Made by a program: the position numbers and the translations under genes
In this document: piece after piece, positions 49,493 to 58,283 of the stretch
Position numbering within the stretch: the first letter of the stretch is position 1
Layout: each line of letters opens with the position of its first letter
The notes under the pieces: generated by a model
Database searches by the model: none
What the model saw: the letters and a program-made list of their open reading frames with translations, nothing else
Told to the model about the DNA's origin: nothing
Source of the DNA: CAVVAE01 sp963746185
GTDB lineage: Bacteria > Actinomycetota > Actinomycetes > Propionibacteriales > Nocardioidaceae
Assembly (NCBI GenBank): GCA_963746185.1
Contig: CAVVAE010000002.1
Location: forward strand, 682,001 to 746,000
Length of the DNA: 64,000 bases
Reading direction: 5' to 3'

Positions 49493-50949
49493 CAGAGACC
49501 CTTCTGGATCTCGGCCCACTTGCGCTCGACGTCGTCGAGGCCACCACACATGAAGAACGCCTGCTCAGCGACGTGGTCGTAGTCACCGTCACAGATCTTC
49601 GTGAACGCCTCGACCGTGTCGTCCAGGGAAACAGTCGAGCCTTCGATGCCGGTGAACTGCTTGGCAACGTAGGTGTTCTGCGAGAGGAAGCGCTGGATGC
49701 GTCGGGCTCGGGACACCACGATCTTGTCCTCTTCTGAAAGCTCGTCGACACCGAGGATGGCGATGATGTCCTGTAGCTCCTTGTTGCGCTGGAGGATCTG
49801 CTTCACGCGGACCGCTGTGTTGTAGTGGTCCTCGCCGATGTAGCGCGGGTCAAGGATCCGTGACGTCGAGGTCAGCGGGTCGACCGCCGGGTAGATACCC
49901 AGCGACGCGATCTCACGGGACAGCTCGGTCGTGGCATCAAGGTGCGCGAACGTGGTCGCGGGAGCCGGGTCTGTGTAGTCGTCGGCCGGCACGTAGATCG
50001 CCTGCATCGACGTGATCGAGTGACCACGCGTCGAGGTGATGCGCTCCTGGAGCACGCCCATCTCATCGGCAAGCGTGGGCTGGTAGCCGACCGCAGAGGG
50101 CATCCGGCCAAGCAGCGTCGACACCTCGGAGCCCGCTTGGGTGAACCGGAAGATGTTGTCAATGAACAACAGCACGTCCTGGTTCTGCACGTCACGGAAG
50201 TACTCCGCCATCGTCAGCGCCGACAGTGCCACGCGCAGACGCGTGCCCGGAGGCTCGTCCATCTGTCCGAAGACGAGAGCCGTCTGCCCGATCACGTCGG
50301 ACTCGGTCATCTCCTCGATCAGGTCGTTTCCCTCACGGGTGCGCTCGCCAACGCCGGCAAATACCGACACGCCCTCGTGGTCAAGGGCCACCCGGGCGAT
50401 CATTTCCTGGATGAGCACGGTCTTGCCCACACCCGCACCGCCGAACAGACCGATCTTTCCGCCCAGCACGTAGGGCGTCAGCAGGTCGATGACCTTGATA
50501 CCGGTGTGGAACATCTCGGTCTTGGACTCGAGCTCGTCGAACGGCGGCGACTTGCGGTGGATCCCCCAACGCTCGTCGATCTCGAGCTTCTCGTCCTCTT
50601 TGAGGTTGAGGCAGTCGCCGATCACGTTGAACACGTGGCCCTTGGTGACGTCGCCGACGGGGACGGTGATAGGGCCACCGGTGTCTGTCACCGAGGCACC
50701 GCGGACGAGTCCGTCGGTGGACTGCATGGAGATGGCGCGAACCATGCCGTCGCCGATGTGCTGAGCGACCTCGAGCGTCACCGTCCGCTTGATGTCGGCG
50801 AGCTGAAGCTCGACCTTCAAGGCGTTGTACATGGCGGGAATGTCGTCGCTCGCGAACTCCACGTCGACGACGGGACCTGTCACACGGGCGATGCGCCCGA
50901 CCGCACCCGACTTCTTCTCGGTGCTGGTTTCGTTTGCAGTGGCAGTCAT
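49492..50949 (-). CDS. atpD: F1Fo ATP synthase subunit beta
   Basis: 485 aa catalytic subunit. P-loop GGAGVGKTVLIQEMI, catalytic GVGERTREGND (Glu), DVLLFIDNIFRFTQAGSEVS (Walker B and DELSEED-like VDELSEEDKIVV) are intact. The ATG at 50949 gives a 15-residue polar leader before GRIARVTGPVVDVEF. The operon order is atpI-B-E-F-H-A-G-D-C. Confidence 0.97.
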   Translation of the reverse strand: MTATANETSTEKKSGAVGRIARVTGPVVDVEFASDDIPAMYNALKVELQLADIKRTVTLEVAQHIGDGMVRAISMQSTDGLVRGASVTDTGGPITVPVGDVTKGHVFNVIGDCLNLKEDEKLEIDERWGIHRKSPPFDELESKTEMFHTGIKVIDLLTPYVLGGKIGLFGGAGVGKTVLIQEMIARVALDHEGVSVFAGVGERTREGNDLIEEMTESDVIGQTALVFGQMDEPPGTRLRVALSALTMAEYFRDVQNQDVLLFIDNIFRFTQAGSEVSTLLGRMPSAVGYQPTLADEMGVLQERITSTRGHSITSMQAIYVPADDYTDPAPATTFAHLDATTELSREIASLGIYPAVDPLTSTSRILDPRYIGEDHYNTAVRVKQILQRNKELQDIIAILGVDELSEEDKIVVSRARRIQRFLSQNTYVAKQFTGIEGSTVSLDDTVEAFTKICDGDYDHVAEQAFFMCGGLDDVERKWAEIQKGL

Positions 50950-50954
50950 TCTTC

Positions 50955-51866
50955 TCACTCACTCCCGGCGTTCGCATCGGCGAGCGCATTGACGCCACCG
51001 ACAATCTCGCTGATCTCTTGGGTAATGCCGGCCTGGCGGGCCTGGTTGGCAACTTGGGTGTACTTCTTGATGAGCTCTTCAGCGTTGTCCGTCGCCGACT
51101 TCATCGCTCGCTGACGAGCAGCGAGCTCGGAGGCCGACGCCTGCAGCAGGCAGAAGAAGATCCGTGCCTGGACGTAACGCGGCAGCAGAGCGTCGAGCAC
51201 CTCGACATCAGACGGTTCAAACTCGTAGAGGGGAAGCACCTCGGACTCTTCGGGCTTCTCCTCACCCTCGACGATTTCCAGGGGAAGCAGCCGGATGTCG
51301 ACTGCCTCTTGGACGAGCATCGTCCTGAACCGCGTGTAGACGATGTGCACCTCGTCGACAGCCGTGTCGCCTTCCTCGGCGACGAACGCGGAGATGACCG
51401 CATCGCCCATCTTGCGAGCGTCGTCATAGGTAGGCGTGTCAGAGAACCCGGTCCAGCTCTCCACGACCGGCCGGTTGCGGAAGGCGTAGTAGAGCACGCC
51501 CTTGCGCCCGCTGACGTAGAGGTCGGCTTCTTTCCCCTCGGACCGCAGCTTCTCGATCAGCCGCTCCGCCTCGCGGATCACGCTGGACGAGTACGCCCCG
51601 GCCAGACCTCGGTCGCTCGTCACGACGAGGACGGCCGCCCGAGTGGGGTTCTCGGGCTCTGAGGTGAGTGGGTGGTCGACGTTGGAGTACGTCGCCACGG
51701 CCGACACGGCGCGAGTCAGCTCGCGAGCGTACGGCGCCGCCTGCCTCGCCCGGCTCTGCGCCTTGACGATGCGGGACGCAGCAATCAGCTCCATGGCACG
51801 CGTGATCTTCTTAGTGGCCTGGACCGACTTGATCCGGGCTCGTAGCTCACGCAGCGTTGCAGCCAT
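50955..51866 (-). CDS. atpG: F1Fo ATP synthase subunit gamma
   Basis: 303 aa rotor shaft. LRELRARIKSVQATKKITRAMELIAASRIVKAQSRA at the N-terminus and ATDNAEELIKKYTQVANQARQAGITQEISEIVGGVNAL at the C-terminus form the coiled coil. A charged insert (ILPLEIVEGEEKPEESEVLPLYEFEP-like, about 190-225) is typical for actinobacteria. Three bases separate atpA from its start. Confidence 0.96.
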   Translation of the reverse strand: MAATLRELRARIKSVQATKKITRAMELIAASRIVKAQSRARQAAPYARELTRAVSAVATYSNVDHPLTSEPENPTRAAVLVVTSDRGLAGAYSSSVIREAERLIEKLRSEGKEADLYVSGRKGVLYYAFRNRPVVESWTGFSDTPTYDDARKMGDAVISAFVAEEGDTAVDEVHIVYTRFRTMLVQEAVDIRLLPLEIVEGEEKPEESEVLPLYEFEPSDVEVLDALLPRYVQARIFFCLLQASASELAARQRAMKSATDNAEELIKKYTQVANQARQAGITQEISEIVGGVNALADANAGSE

Positions 51867-51869
51867 GCC

Positions 51870-53510
51870 TCAGCCTCGCTTCTGCTTGACGATCTGCTCT
51901 TGCTCGACGTCCTCGTCCTCGAGGGCCTCGAACTCTTCGCGGCCGGCTCGCAGCGAGCCACCCTCGCTCGTCTCGAACTGGTCGAGGAACGCCTCGTAAC
52001 CGTCGTCCAGGGCCTTCGCGCTGTCGTCGGTGAAGTCCAGGCTCTCGCGGATCGCTTGCAGGACGTCGCCGTGCTCACGACGGAGGAACTCCAGGAACTC
52101 GCGCTCGAAGCGCAGGATGTCCTCGACCGCGACCTTGTCGAGCTTGCCCGTCGTCGCAGCCCAGATCGATACGGTCTGCTCCTCGACGGGATAGGGCGAG
52201 TACTGCGGCTGACGCAGCAGCTCCATCAGTCGGGAACCGCGATCGAGCTGGCTACGCGAGGCAGCATCGAGGTCGGAGGCGAACATGGCGAACGCTTCCA
52301 TCGCGCGGTACTGCGCGAGCTCGACCTTCAGCGACCCGGTGACCTTGCGCATGGCCTTGACCATCGCGGCACCACCGACACGAGACACGGACTGACCGAC
52401 GTCGATAGCCGGTCGCTGGTTGGCGTTGAACAGGTCACTCTGCAGGAAGATCTGGCCATCGGTGATCGAGATGACGTTGGTGGGGATGAAGGCCGAGATG
52501 TCATTGGCCTTCGTCTCGACGATCGGGAGACCCGTCATCGAACCGGCACCCATGTCATCCGACAACTTGGCGCAACGCTCGAGCAGCCGGCTGTGCAGAT
52601 AGAACACGTCGCCGGGGTAAGCCTCGCGGCCCGGCGGGCGGCGGAGCAGCAGTGACACGGCTCGATAGGCCTCAGCCTGCTTGGTCAGGTCGTCGAAGAT
52701 GATGAGGACGTGCTTGCCGTCGTACATCCAGTGCTGTCCGATGGCTGAGCCGGTGTAGGGCGCGAGGTACTTGAACCCCGCGGCATCGGAGGCCGGGGCC
52801 GCGACGATCGTCGTGTACTCGAGAGCGCCGGCTTCCTCGAGGGCACCACGCACCGCGGCCACGGTCGAGCCCTTCTGGCCGATGGCGACGTAAACACAGC
52901 GCACCTGCTGCTTCGGGTCACCGGAGTCCCAGGCCTGCTTCTGGTTGATGATCGTGTCGATCGCGATCGTCGTCTTGCCGGTCTGGCGGTCGCCGATGAT
53001 GAGCTGGCGCTGGCCACGACCGATCGGGGTCAGGGAGTCGATGGCCTTCAGGCCGGTCTGCAGCGGTTCGTGCACGCTGCGGCGCTGGACCACCGAGGGA
53101 GCCTGCAGCTCGAGCGCCCGGCGGCTGTCGGTCTCCACGTCGCCGAGCCCGTCGAGGGGCTTGCCGAGCGGGTCGACGACGCGGCCGAGGTAGCCGTCTC
53201 CGACGGGCACCGAGAGCACTTCACCGGTACGACGGACCGGCTGGCCTTCCTCGATGCCGGCGAAGTCACCGAGCACCACGACACCGATCTCGCGAACGTC
53301 GAGGTTCAGTGCGATGCCAAGGGTGCCGTCCTCGAACTCCAACAGCTCGTTGGCCATCGCCGAGGGCAGACCCTCGACGCGGGCGATGCCGTCCATCGCC
53401 TCTGCGACGGTTCCGACCTCTTCGCGCGTCGCGTCTTCCGGCTTGTACTCCGTGACAAAGCGCTGGAGCGCCTCCTGGATGTCCTCCGGCCGGATCGTGA
53501 GCTCCGTCAT
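51870..53510 (-). CDS. atpA: F1Fo ATP synthase subunit alpha
   Basis: 546 aa nucleotide-binding subunit. P-loop GDRQTGKTTIAIDTI, SVSRVGGAAMVKAMRKVTGSLKVELAQYRAMEAFA, and an extended C-terminus ending EDEDVEQEQIVKQKRG, an actinobacterial trait (in mycobacteria the C-terminal extension suppresses ATP hydrolysis). ATG 53510 (MTELTIRPEDIQ) follows GCAAGAGGAC; the frame is open further upstream, but homologues start here. Confidence 0.96.
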   Translation of the reverse strand: MTELTIRPEDIQEALQRFVTEYKPEDATREEVGTVAEAMDGIARVEGLPSAMANELLEFEDGTLGIALNLDVREIGVVVLGDFAGIEEGQPVRRTGEVLSVPVGDGYLGRVVDPLGKPLDGLGDVETDSRRALELQAPSVVQRRSVHEPLQTGLKAIDSLTPIGRGQRQLIIGDRQTGKTTIAIDTIINQKQAWDSGDPKQQVRCVYVAIGQKGSTVAAVRGALEEAGALEYTTIVAAPASDAAGFKYLAPYTGSAIGQHWMYDGKHVLIIFDDLTKQAEAYRAVSLLLRRPPGREAYPGDVFYLHSRLLERCAKLSDDMGAGSMTGLPIVETKANDISAFIPTNVISITDGQIFLQSDLFNANQRPAIDVGQSVSRVGGAAMVKAMRKVTGSLKVELAQYRAMEAFAMFASDLDAASRSQLDRGSRLMELLRQPQYSPYPVEEQTVSIWAATTGKLDKVAVEDILRFEREFLEFLRREHGDVLQAIRESLDFTDDSAKALDDGYEAFLDQFETSEGGSLRAGREEFEALEDEDVEQEQIVKQKRG

Positions 53511-53604
53511 GTCCTCTTGCCTCTGCTCTCGTGGACTCTGGTACTGCGGTGTCTTGCGTGTGGTCTGTTCGGTGCGATGCCGGCGTTGCCGCCGCCCTCG
53601 CTGT

Positions 53605-54414
53605 CTAGTTGGCCAACCTTCGGCGTACGTCGGACAGTCTGGTCTGGATGCTGGAGTCGATGACGTCGTCGCCGATCGCCACGCGTACGCCGCCGAGTAG
53701 GTCAGCGTCGACAACGACATTGAGGTGGATCTTGCGCGAGTACTGCTCGGCAAGGGCTGCCGTCATGCGCTCTTTGTGCTCTTCCTCGAGCGGCGCTGCC
53801 ACCCATGCGGTCGCCAGCAGGCGCTCGCGACTGGCCGCGACCAGCTTCTGGTACTCCTCCAGGCCGGCAGTCAGGGTGCGCTGGCGCCCGACCACCAGCT
53901 GGTCGAGCACCTGCCTGGTCGCCTTGGTGGCCTTGCGCGACAGGAGTGACTTCAACAGCTCCCGCTTTGCCTGGGCGGAAGTGGCTCGGTCGCTCAATGC
54001 CTCGCGCAGCTGCGGCTCGGCTTCGACGATCTTGCCGAACTGGAACAACTCGTCTTCGAGCTGGTCGAGCTTGCCGTCTGCGTCGGCCGAGGTGGCGATC
54101 GCGGTGATCGCTCCGCGCTCGATCGCGTTGGGCAGCTCGGAGCCTCGTGACCACCGCCGAGAGACCGCTTGCTCGACCACCTTCAGCGCGCCTTCGCTGA
54201 CCTTGCCTTCGAGAAGCGCCTGGAGAGTGCCGATCTTTGCCTCGGCCGCGACCGTGGGTTCGGTCAGTGCCCGGCGCAGTGTCGGTTCGGCGTCGAGCAG
54301 GGTGACCACGCCAAAGAGGTCGTCGGCCAACTTGCTGCCGTCGGTACCACCCGCGATGGCTTCATCGACGGCCTCGAGGATGGCGGTCAGCGCCCTCGTG
54401 GAACCAGCTGCCAT
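53605..54414 (-). CDS. atpH: F1Fo ATP synthase subunit delta
   Basis: 269 aa peripheral-stalk subunit, separate from subunit b, unlike the b-delta fusion of mycobacteria; length as in Streptomyces. The C-terminal part (KIHLNVVVDADLLGGVRVAIGDDVIDSSIQTRLSDVRRRL) is the conserved OSCP/delta end. ATG overlaps the atpF stop (ATGA). A 94-bp gap follows before atpA. Confidence 0.95.
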   Translation of the reverse strand: MAAGSTRALTAILEAVDEAIAGGTDGSKLADDLFGVVTLLDAEPTLRRALTEPTVAAEAKIGTLQALLEGKVSEGALKVVEQAVSRRWSRGSELPNAIERGAITAIATSADADGKLDQLEDELFQFGKIVEAEPQLREALSDRATSAQAKRELLKSLLSRKATKATRQVLDQLVVGRQRTLTAGLEEYQKLVAASRERLLATAWVAAPLEEEHKERMTAALAEQYSRKIHLNVVVDADLLGGVRVAIGDDVIDSSIQTRLSDVRRRLAN

Positions 54415-54956
54415 CAGCGGACTCCGCTGGCCTTGGACGAATCCTCGTCCTCCAGGCTGGCAATGAAGCGCTCTACGGTGCGGTTGCGCCGCTCATCATC
54501 GTCGAGCGTCTCGCCGACGATTCGCTCCGCCAGCGTCGTGGCCATCGTGCCGACCTGCCTCCGCAGCTGCGTGATGACCTGACGACGTTCGGCCTCGATC
54601 TGCAGTTGCGCGTGCTCGAGGATCCGCTGGGACTCACCCTGGGCCTGCTCCCTCATCTCAGCGACGATCGCGGCACCCTCTTCACGAGCCTGCTCGCGGA
54701 TCCGGGCCGCTTCATGCCGCGCCTCGACCAGCTGCTCCCGATACTCGTTCTCTGCCGCCTCAGCCTTGGCTCTCGCCTCCTGCAGCTCTTCGTACTCCCG
54801 CTTGATGCCGAGCTGGCGCTCGGTCATCGCCTTGTTGATGGGTGGGAGCACCCACTTGGCGAGCACCCCGAGCATCAGCAGGAAGGCGAACAGCTCGACG
54901 ATGAACGTGCCGTTCGGGACAAGGAAGTTGCCTTGTGCCAGGTTCGTCGTAGGCAT
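54414..54956 (-). CDS. atpF: F1Fo ATP synthase subunit b
   Basis: 180 aa. One membrane helix (FIVELFAFLLMLGVLAKWVLPPI) followed by a long charged coiled coil (ERQLGIKREYEELQEARAKAEAAENEYREQL...), the peripheral stalk. Single b gene, no b-prime. ATG 54956; it overlaps atpH. Confidence 0.95.
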   Translation of the reverse strand: MPTTNLAQGNFLVPNGTFIVELFAFLLMLGVLAKWVLPPINKAMTERQLGIKREYEELQEARAKAEAAENEYREQLVEARHEAARIREQAREEGAAIVAEMREQAQGESQRILEHAQLQIEAERRQVITQLRRQVGTMATTLAERIVGETLDDDERRNRTVERFIASLEDEDSSKASGVR

Positions 54957-54983
54957 CAGTGTGGTTTCCCTTCGAGGTGAGGG

Positions 54984-55250
54984 TTACTTGCCGAGCACGA
55001 ACACGAACAGCGCCATGAAGGCGAGGTTGATGAAGTACATCGCCTCGACCAGCCCGACGGTCAAGAAGAAGATCGTCATCAGTCGACCCTGGGCTTCGGG
55101 CTGACGCGCAACCCCTTGAATGGTCGAGCTACCGGCGAGGCCATCACCGATGGCAGCGCCAATGGCGCCGCCACCCAAGGCGAGGCCACCACCGATGAAC
55201 GCTCCGGCGGTCTTGACCGCGACGTCCATTTCTGTTCCTTCTAGTGCCAT
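54984..55250 (-). CDS. atpE: F1Fo ATP synthase subunit c
   Basis: 88 aa double-helix proton-carrying ring subunit. Helix 1 GAFIGGGLALGGGAIGAAIGDGLAGS, loop ARQPEAQGRL, helix 2 with the proton-binding Glu in IFFLTVGLVEAMYFINLAF. Closest in type to mycobacterial AtpE, the bedaquiline target. ATG 55250 has AAGGAGAGAC upstream. An internal ATG at 55229 (MDVAVKT) also has a good AGAAGGAACAG and would match the shorter homologues; the true start is open. Confidence 0.95.
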   Translation of the reverse strand: MALEGTEMDVAVKTAGAFIGGGLALGGGAIGAAIGDGLAGSSTIQGVARQPEAQGRLMTIFFLTVGLVEAMYFINLAFMALFVFVLGK

Positions 55251-55314
55251 GTCTCTCCTTGGCTCCTGGCGGCCGGAGGGTCGTCCGATCGCCTTCGTGA
55301 TGTGTTGCGTCGTC

Positions 55315-55337
55315 CACTGACCCGGTCTGGGTCAGTG
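55315..55337. other. Intercistronic stem-loop at the atpB stop / atpE leader
   Basis: Perfect 9-bp arms CACTGACCC (55315-55323) / GGGTCAGTG (55329-55337) with a 5-base loop overlap the atpB stop codon (55332-55334). The atpB-atpE gap is the only long one before atpF. Such a hairpin could stabilise or cleave the mRNA to give extra AtpE, needed in many copies per complex. Confidence 0.6.
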
Positions 55338-56141
55338 TGCCCCTTCTGGTTGGAGCTCTTTGGTGCTGGGCTCGGGTGAGCCCGACCGTTTGTCGCGGTC
55401 GGCATGAGCTTGTTCTTGTGCGTCGGCATGGGCACCAGCCATCCCGAAGTAGAGAATGGTCAACAGCGCGAAAATGAACGCCTGGATCAGACCGATGAAC
55501 ATGTCGAAGAGTTTCCAGGCCCCGTTAGGACCCCACAGGATGTAGACGGGGAGCAGGCCGATGATCGACAGCATGATCCCGCCGGAGAAAATGTTACCGA
55601 AGAGCCGGAGTGCCAACGTGAATGGCTTGACGATCTCCTCGATCAGCAGGATGGGGAACAGCGCTTTGTAGGGCTCGAAGTAGTGGCCGACGTAGCCCTT
55701 CCAGCCTCGCTCGCGCACGCTGTGGACGTGAACGCCGACTATCACGAGGAGCGCGAGCGCGTAGGTCAGGTTGACGTCTGCGGTGGGTGAGGGCAGGAGA
55801 TGAGGATCTTCCCCGCTTGGTATGAGTTCCATCCAGTTCGCCAGCAGAATGAACGCGAACAGGGCAATAGAGAGCTGGACGACGAAGCGATTGACCTTGC
55901 CCAAGTTGGACTCGACCTGGGTCGTCACCCAACCGACGAGCACCTCCCAGAGCAACTGCAGCTTGCCCGGGTTCTCCGCACTCGCGCTGCGCGCGACGAG
56001 GAAGCCGAGCAGGATAACAGCGGTCCCGGCGACGAACGTTGCCCAGATCGTGTCCGCGTTGAACGTCATACCGAGGAAGGTGAACGTGACGTGGTGGCCG
56101 ATCTCGATCTCGGTCTCTGCCGCAAGGAACTGGCTGCTCAT
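55332..56141 (-). CDS. atpB: F1Fo ATP synthase subunit a
   Basis: 269 aa proton-channel subunit with about six helices. The essential Arg lies in the helix EEIVKPFTLALRLFGNIFSGGIML. N-terminal TFNADTIWATFVAGTAVILLGFLVA. The C-terminus carries an extra hydrophilic tail (AHADAQEQAHADRDKRSGSPEPSTKE). ATG 56141 overlaps the stop of the atpI-like gene. Confidence 0.95.
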   Translation of the reverse strand: MSSQFLAAETEIEIGHHVTFTFLGMTFNADTIWATFVAGTAVILLGFLVARSASAENPGKLQLLWEVLVGWVTTQVESNLGKVNRFVVQLSIALFAFILLANWMELIPSGEDPHLLPSPTADVNLTYALALLVIVGVHVHSVRERGWKGYVGHYFEPYKALFPILLIEEIVKPFTLALRLFGNIFSGGIMLSIIGLLPVYILWGPNGAWKLFDMFIGLIQAFIFALLTILYFGMAGAHADAQEQAHADRDKRSGSPEPSTKELQPEGAH

Positions 56142-56536
56142 ATCTTCTTGATCTCCTTGATCAGCGGGATTCCCGTGAAGACGAGAGTGATCATGTGGAA
56201 CAAGGCCAGGCCGATCAAGACGGTGCCTCCGTCCGGCCAGAAGACGGCCGCGACGACGAGAGCGACCAACGAAATGCCCATCAGGCGCACGAGGGACGAC
56301 ATCGCAAACTGCTTGCGGGTGACCTCGTCACCGCCCTCCACCGAACGGAGCAAGGTGTACTCGGTGAGCAGGTGGTTGATCAGGCCAAGCACGAATCCCA
56401 GGGCAATGAAGACACCGATCTGCCACTCCCCCATCGGAATGGCGATCCAGAGCGCGGCGATGCTCAAGAACAGGGCAAGCAGCGCGGCACGCCTCTGGTT
56501 GCGGGCGGCTCTGGCGAATGCCAGCGACTGAGTCAT
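56138..56536 (-). CDS. ATP synthase I-like membrane protein
   Basis: 132 aa, four helices, homologous in position and pattern to mycobacterial Rv1303 and the AtpI family, which helps assemble the c ring. ALLALFLSIAALWIAIPMG, IGVFIALGFVLGLINHLLTEYTLLR. ATG 56536 has GGGAGG about ten bases upstream. Confidence 0.85.
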   Translation of the reverse strand: MTQSLAFARAARNQRRAALLALFLSIAALWIAIPMGEWQIGVFIALGFVLGLINHLLTEYTLLRSVEGGDEVTRKQFAMSSLVRLMGISLVALVVAAVFWPDGGTVLIGLALFHMITLVFTGIPLIKEIKKI

Positions 56537-56590
56537 CGGTCGATCCTCCCTGTGAAATGGGTTGCGCGCGTCATTGCCAACCACGTCGGC

Positions 56591-56857
56591 TCAACTTCGC
56601 AAGAACATTCGGATGCGTAGCCACGATCCCCAGATGCCCACAGCAATGCCGAAAGCGAGGCCGACAAGGGTGAATACGGGGGTCGAGTCGACCCTATCGT
56701 CAACAAACCAACCGAGGGCAAGCCCACCCACGAGGCAGCCGACGTTGAAGGCGCCGAGCCCGACGAGATCCCGGATTCGAAGCCCATCGGTGCCGAGGTC
56801 ACTCGGGTGATGGGGGCTGTCGTCGAGGCCGTCATCGGGGAGCTCATGATCGCTCAT
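56591..56857 (-). CDS. AtpZ/AtpI-like small membrane protein
   Basis: 88 aa. A polar N-terminus rich in Asp, then two helices: VGLGAFNVGCLVGGLALGWFVDDR and VFTLVGLAFGIAVGIWGSWLRI. The GxxxGxxxG and D-D-R loop pattern matches the AtpZ family found at the head of many atp operons, proposed to assist Fo or carry Mg/Ca. ATG 56857. First gene of the atp transcript; a promoter lies about 190 bases upstream. Confidence 0.82.
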   Translation of the reverse strand: MSDHELPDDGLDDSPHHPSDLGTDGLRIRDLVGLGAFNVGCLVGGLALGWFVDDRVDSTPVFTLVGLAFGIAVGIWGSWLRIRMFLRS

Positions 56858-57035
56858 CACCCGGGTGGCTCCCGTCGCTTCGGCCGTCGGCAGGCTGCGC
56901 TGTCGCAAGTCGGGAGGCTACGTCGCGGGCCCAGCCCAGATCAAGGCCGCAATGGGATGGAAACGGGAGAACCGTGTCGGTCGTCATGATGGCGGCCGTC
57001 CTCGAAGTCGGGGTTGTGAGTCCCTGGCTGGGGTT

Positions 57036-57057
57036 GCTTGTGAAAGATAGCACAAGC
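57036..57057 (-). promoter_or_regulatory. Candidate atp operon promoter within an inverted repeat
   Basis: On the minus strand GCTTGTG - CTATCTTT - CACAAGC places TATCTT, a good -10 box (57044-57049), between perfect 7-bp arms. It would give a leader of about 180 bases before the AtpZ-like gene. A weak TTCGCG upstream could be the -35. The symmetric arms suggest a repressor or activator site on top of the promoter. Confidence 0.5.
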
Positions 57058-57131
57058 GTTTATCGGTCCGCGAACCAGGTCTGGGTAAGGGATTCTCGCC
57101 GACATTTCCGGTGCGAGTCCGCCGTACCTTC

Positions 57132-58280
57132 CTAGGCATCCTCGGGCTTGATGATGCCGCTGTGCCCGGGCAGTCCGAACGTGACGAGCAGTGCCGTCAA
57201 GGCCATCGCCGTGAGACCCAGGGCTGACCACCAGCCGGAGAACAAGCTCATCAAGACGACACCAAACGCCACCAACCCGGCCCACAGATACATGACCAGG
57301 ACGGCACGGCGTTGCGAGTGACCGATCTCGAGAAGGCGGTGGTGCAAGTGCTTCTTGTCGGGTGAGAACGGTGACCGACCAGCACGGGTGCGTCGTACGA
57401 CGGCCAGCACGAGATCGACGAACGGCACCACCAGCACGGCGAACGGCAAGATCAGCGGCAACAAGGCCGGCAACAGGCTCGCGCTCGCCCCGTTCACGCC
57501 ACGCTCGATCGTCGTGGTCGAGAACTGACCGGTCAGGCTGATCGCCGAGCAGGCCAGCATGAACCCGATGAGCAGAGCCCCCGAATCACCCATGAACATC
57601 CGGGCAGGGAAGAAGTTGTGCGGCAGGAAGCCCAGACAGGCACCGGCCAGAGCAGCCGTGAGGAGCGCTGCCGTGGTCGCACGTTCTGCCTCGTTGACGA
57701 TGACCAGCGCCACTGAGAACGTGAAGAACGCGACGGCGCCAATGCCGACGACGCCGGCAGCCAGGCCGTCGAGTCCATCGACGAAGTTCACGGCGTTGAC
57801 CGTGGCCACGATGAGGATGACCGTGATCAGCGCGGCCTGCGACCCTCCCAGTGTGAACACCGACAGCGACCTGTCTCCTGGCAGCGGCAGCCGGTAGAGC
57901 TGAACCCCTTGCACCACGACGACGCCCGCGGCGAACACCTCCCCGGCAAGCTTGGTGATGGCGTCGAGCTCGAAGATGTCGTCGATGACACCAACCAGGC
58001 AGATCACCGCTCCCCCGATGATGATGGCCCTCGCGTCGTGGAAGATGACGTCGCGCGACGGCGAGTTGCCCAAGAACGGCAGCTGGGTCGCCACGAGGTA
58101 TGCCGCCAGCAGCCCGGCCAGCATCGCGACACCGCCGAAGTACGGGATCGGGATCTCGTGCACGTCTCGATCCCGAACGCGGGCAAACGCACCCATCCGC
58201 ATCGCGAGCTCGCGGGCGATGACCGCGAGCAGATACGTCACCGACATGGCGGTGAGGAAGATCAGGACGTATTCGCGCAT
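57132..58280 (-). CDS. wecA: Undecaprenyl-phosphate N-acetylglucosaminyl 1-phosphate transferase (WecA/TagO-like)
   Basis: 382 aa, 10-11 helices of the MraY/WecA family, which attaches sugar-1-phosphate to a polyprenyl phosphate to begin cell-wall polymer synthesis. Motifs: RDVHEIPIPYFGGVAML, VIDDIFELDAITKL (Asp pair), VNAVNFVDGLDGLAAGV, FPARMFMGDSGALLIGF and the His-rich SPDKKHLHHRLLEIGHSQRRAV. Equivalent to mycobacterial Rfe (Rv1302), which starts arabinogalactan linkage; in a non-mycobacterial actinobacterium the product could be teichoic or teichuronic acid. ATG 58280. Confidence 0.92.
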   Translation of the reverse strand: MREYVLIFLTAMSVTYLLAVIARELAMRMGAFARVRDRDVHEIPIPYFGGVAMLAGLLAAYLVATQLPFLGNSPSRDVIFHDARAIIIGGAVICLVGVIDDIFELDAITKLAGEVFAAGVVVVQGVQLYRLPLPGDRSLSVFTLGGSQAALITVILIVATVNAVNFVDGLDGLAAGVVGIGAVAFFTFSVALVIVNEAERATTAALLTAALAGACLGFLPHNFFPARMFMGDSGALLIGFMLACSAISLTGQFSTTTIERGVNGASASLLPALLPLILPFAVLVVPFVDLVLAVVRRTRAGRSPFSPDKKHLHHRLLEIGHSQRRAVLVMYLWAGLVAFGVVLMSLFSGWWSALGLTAMALTALLVTFGLPGHSGIIKPEDA

Positions 58281-58283
58281 CCG

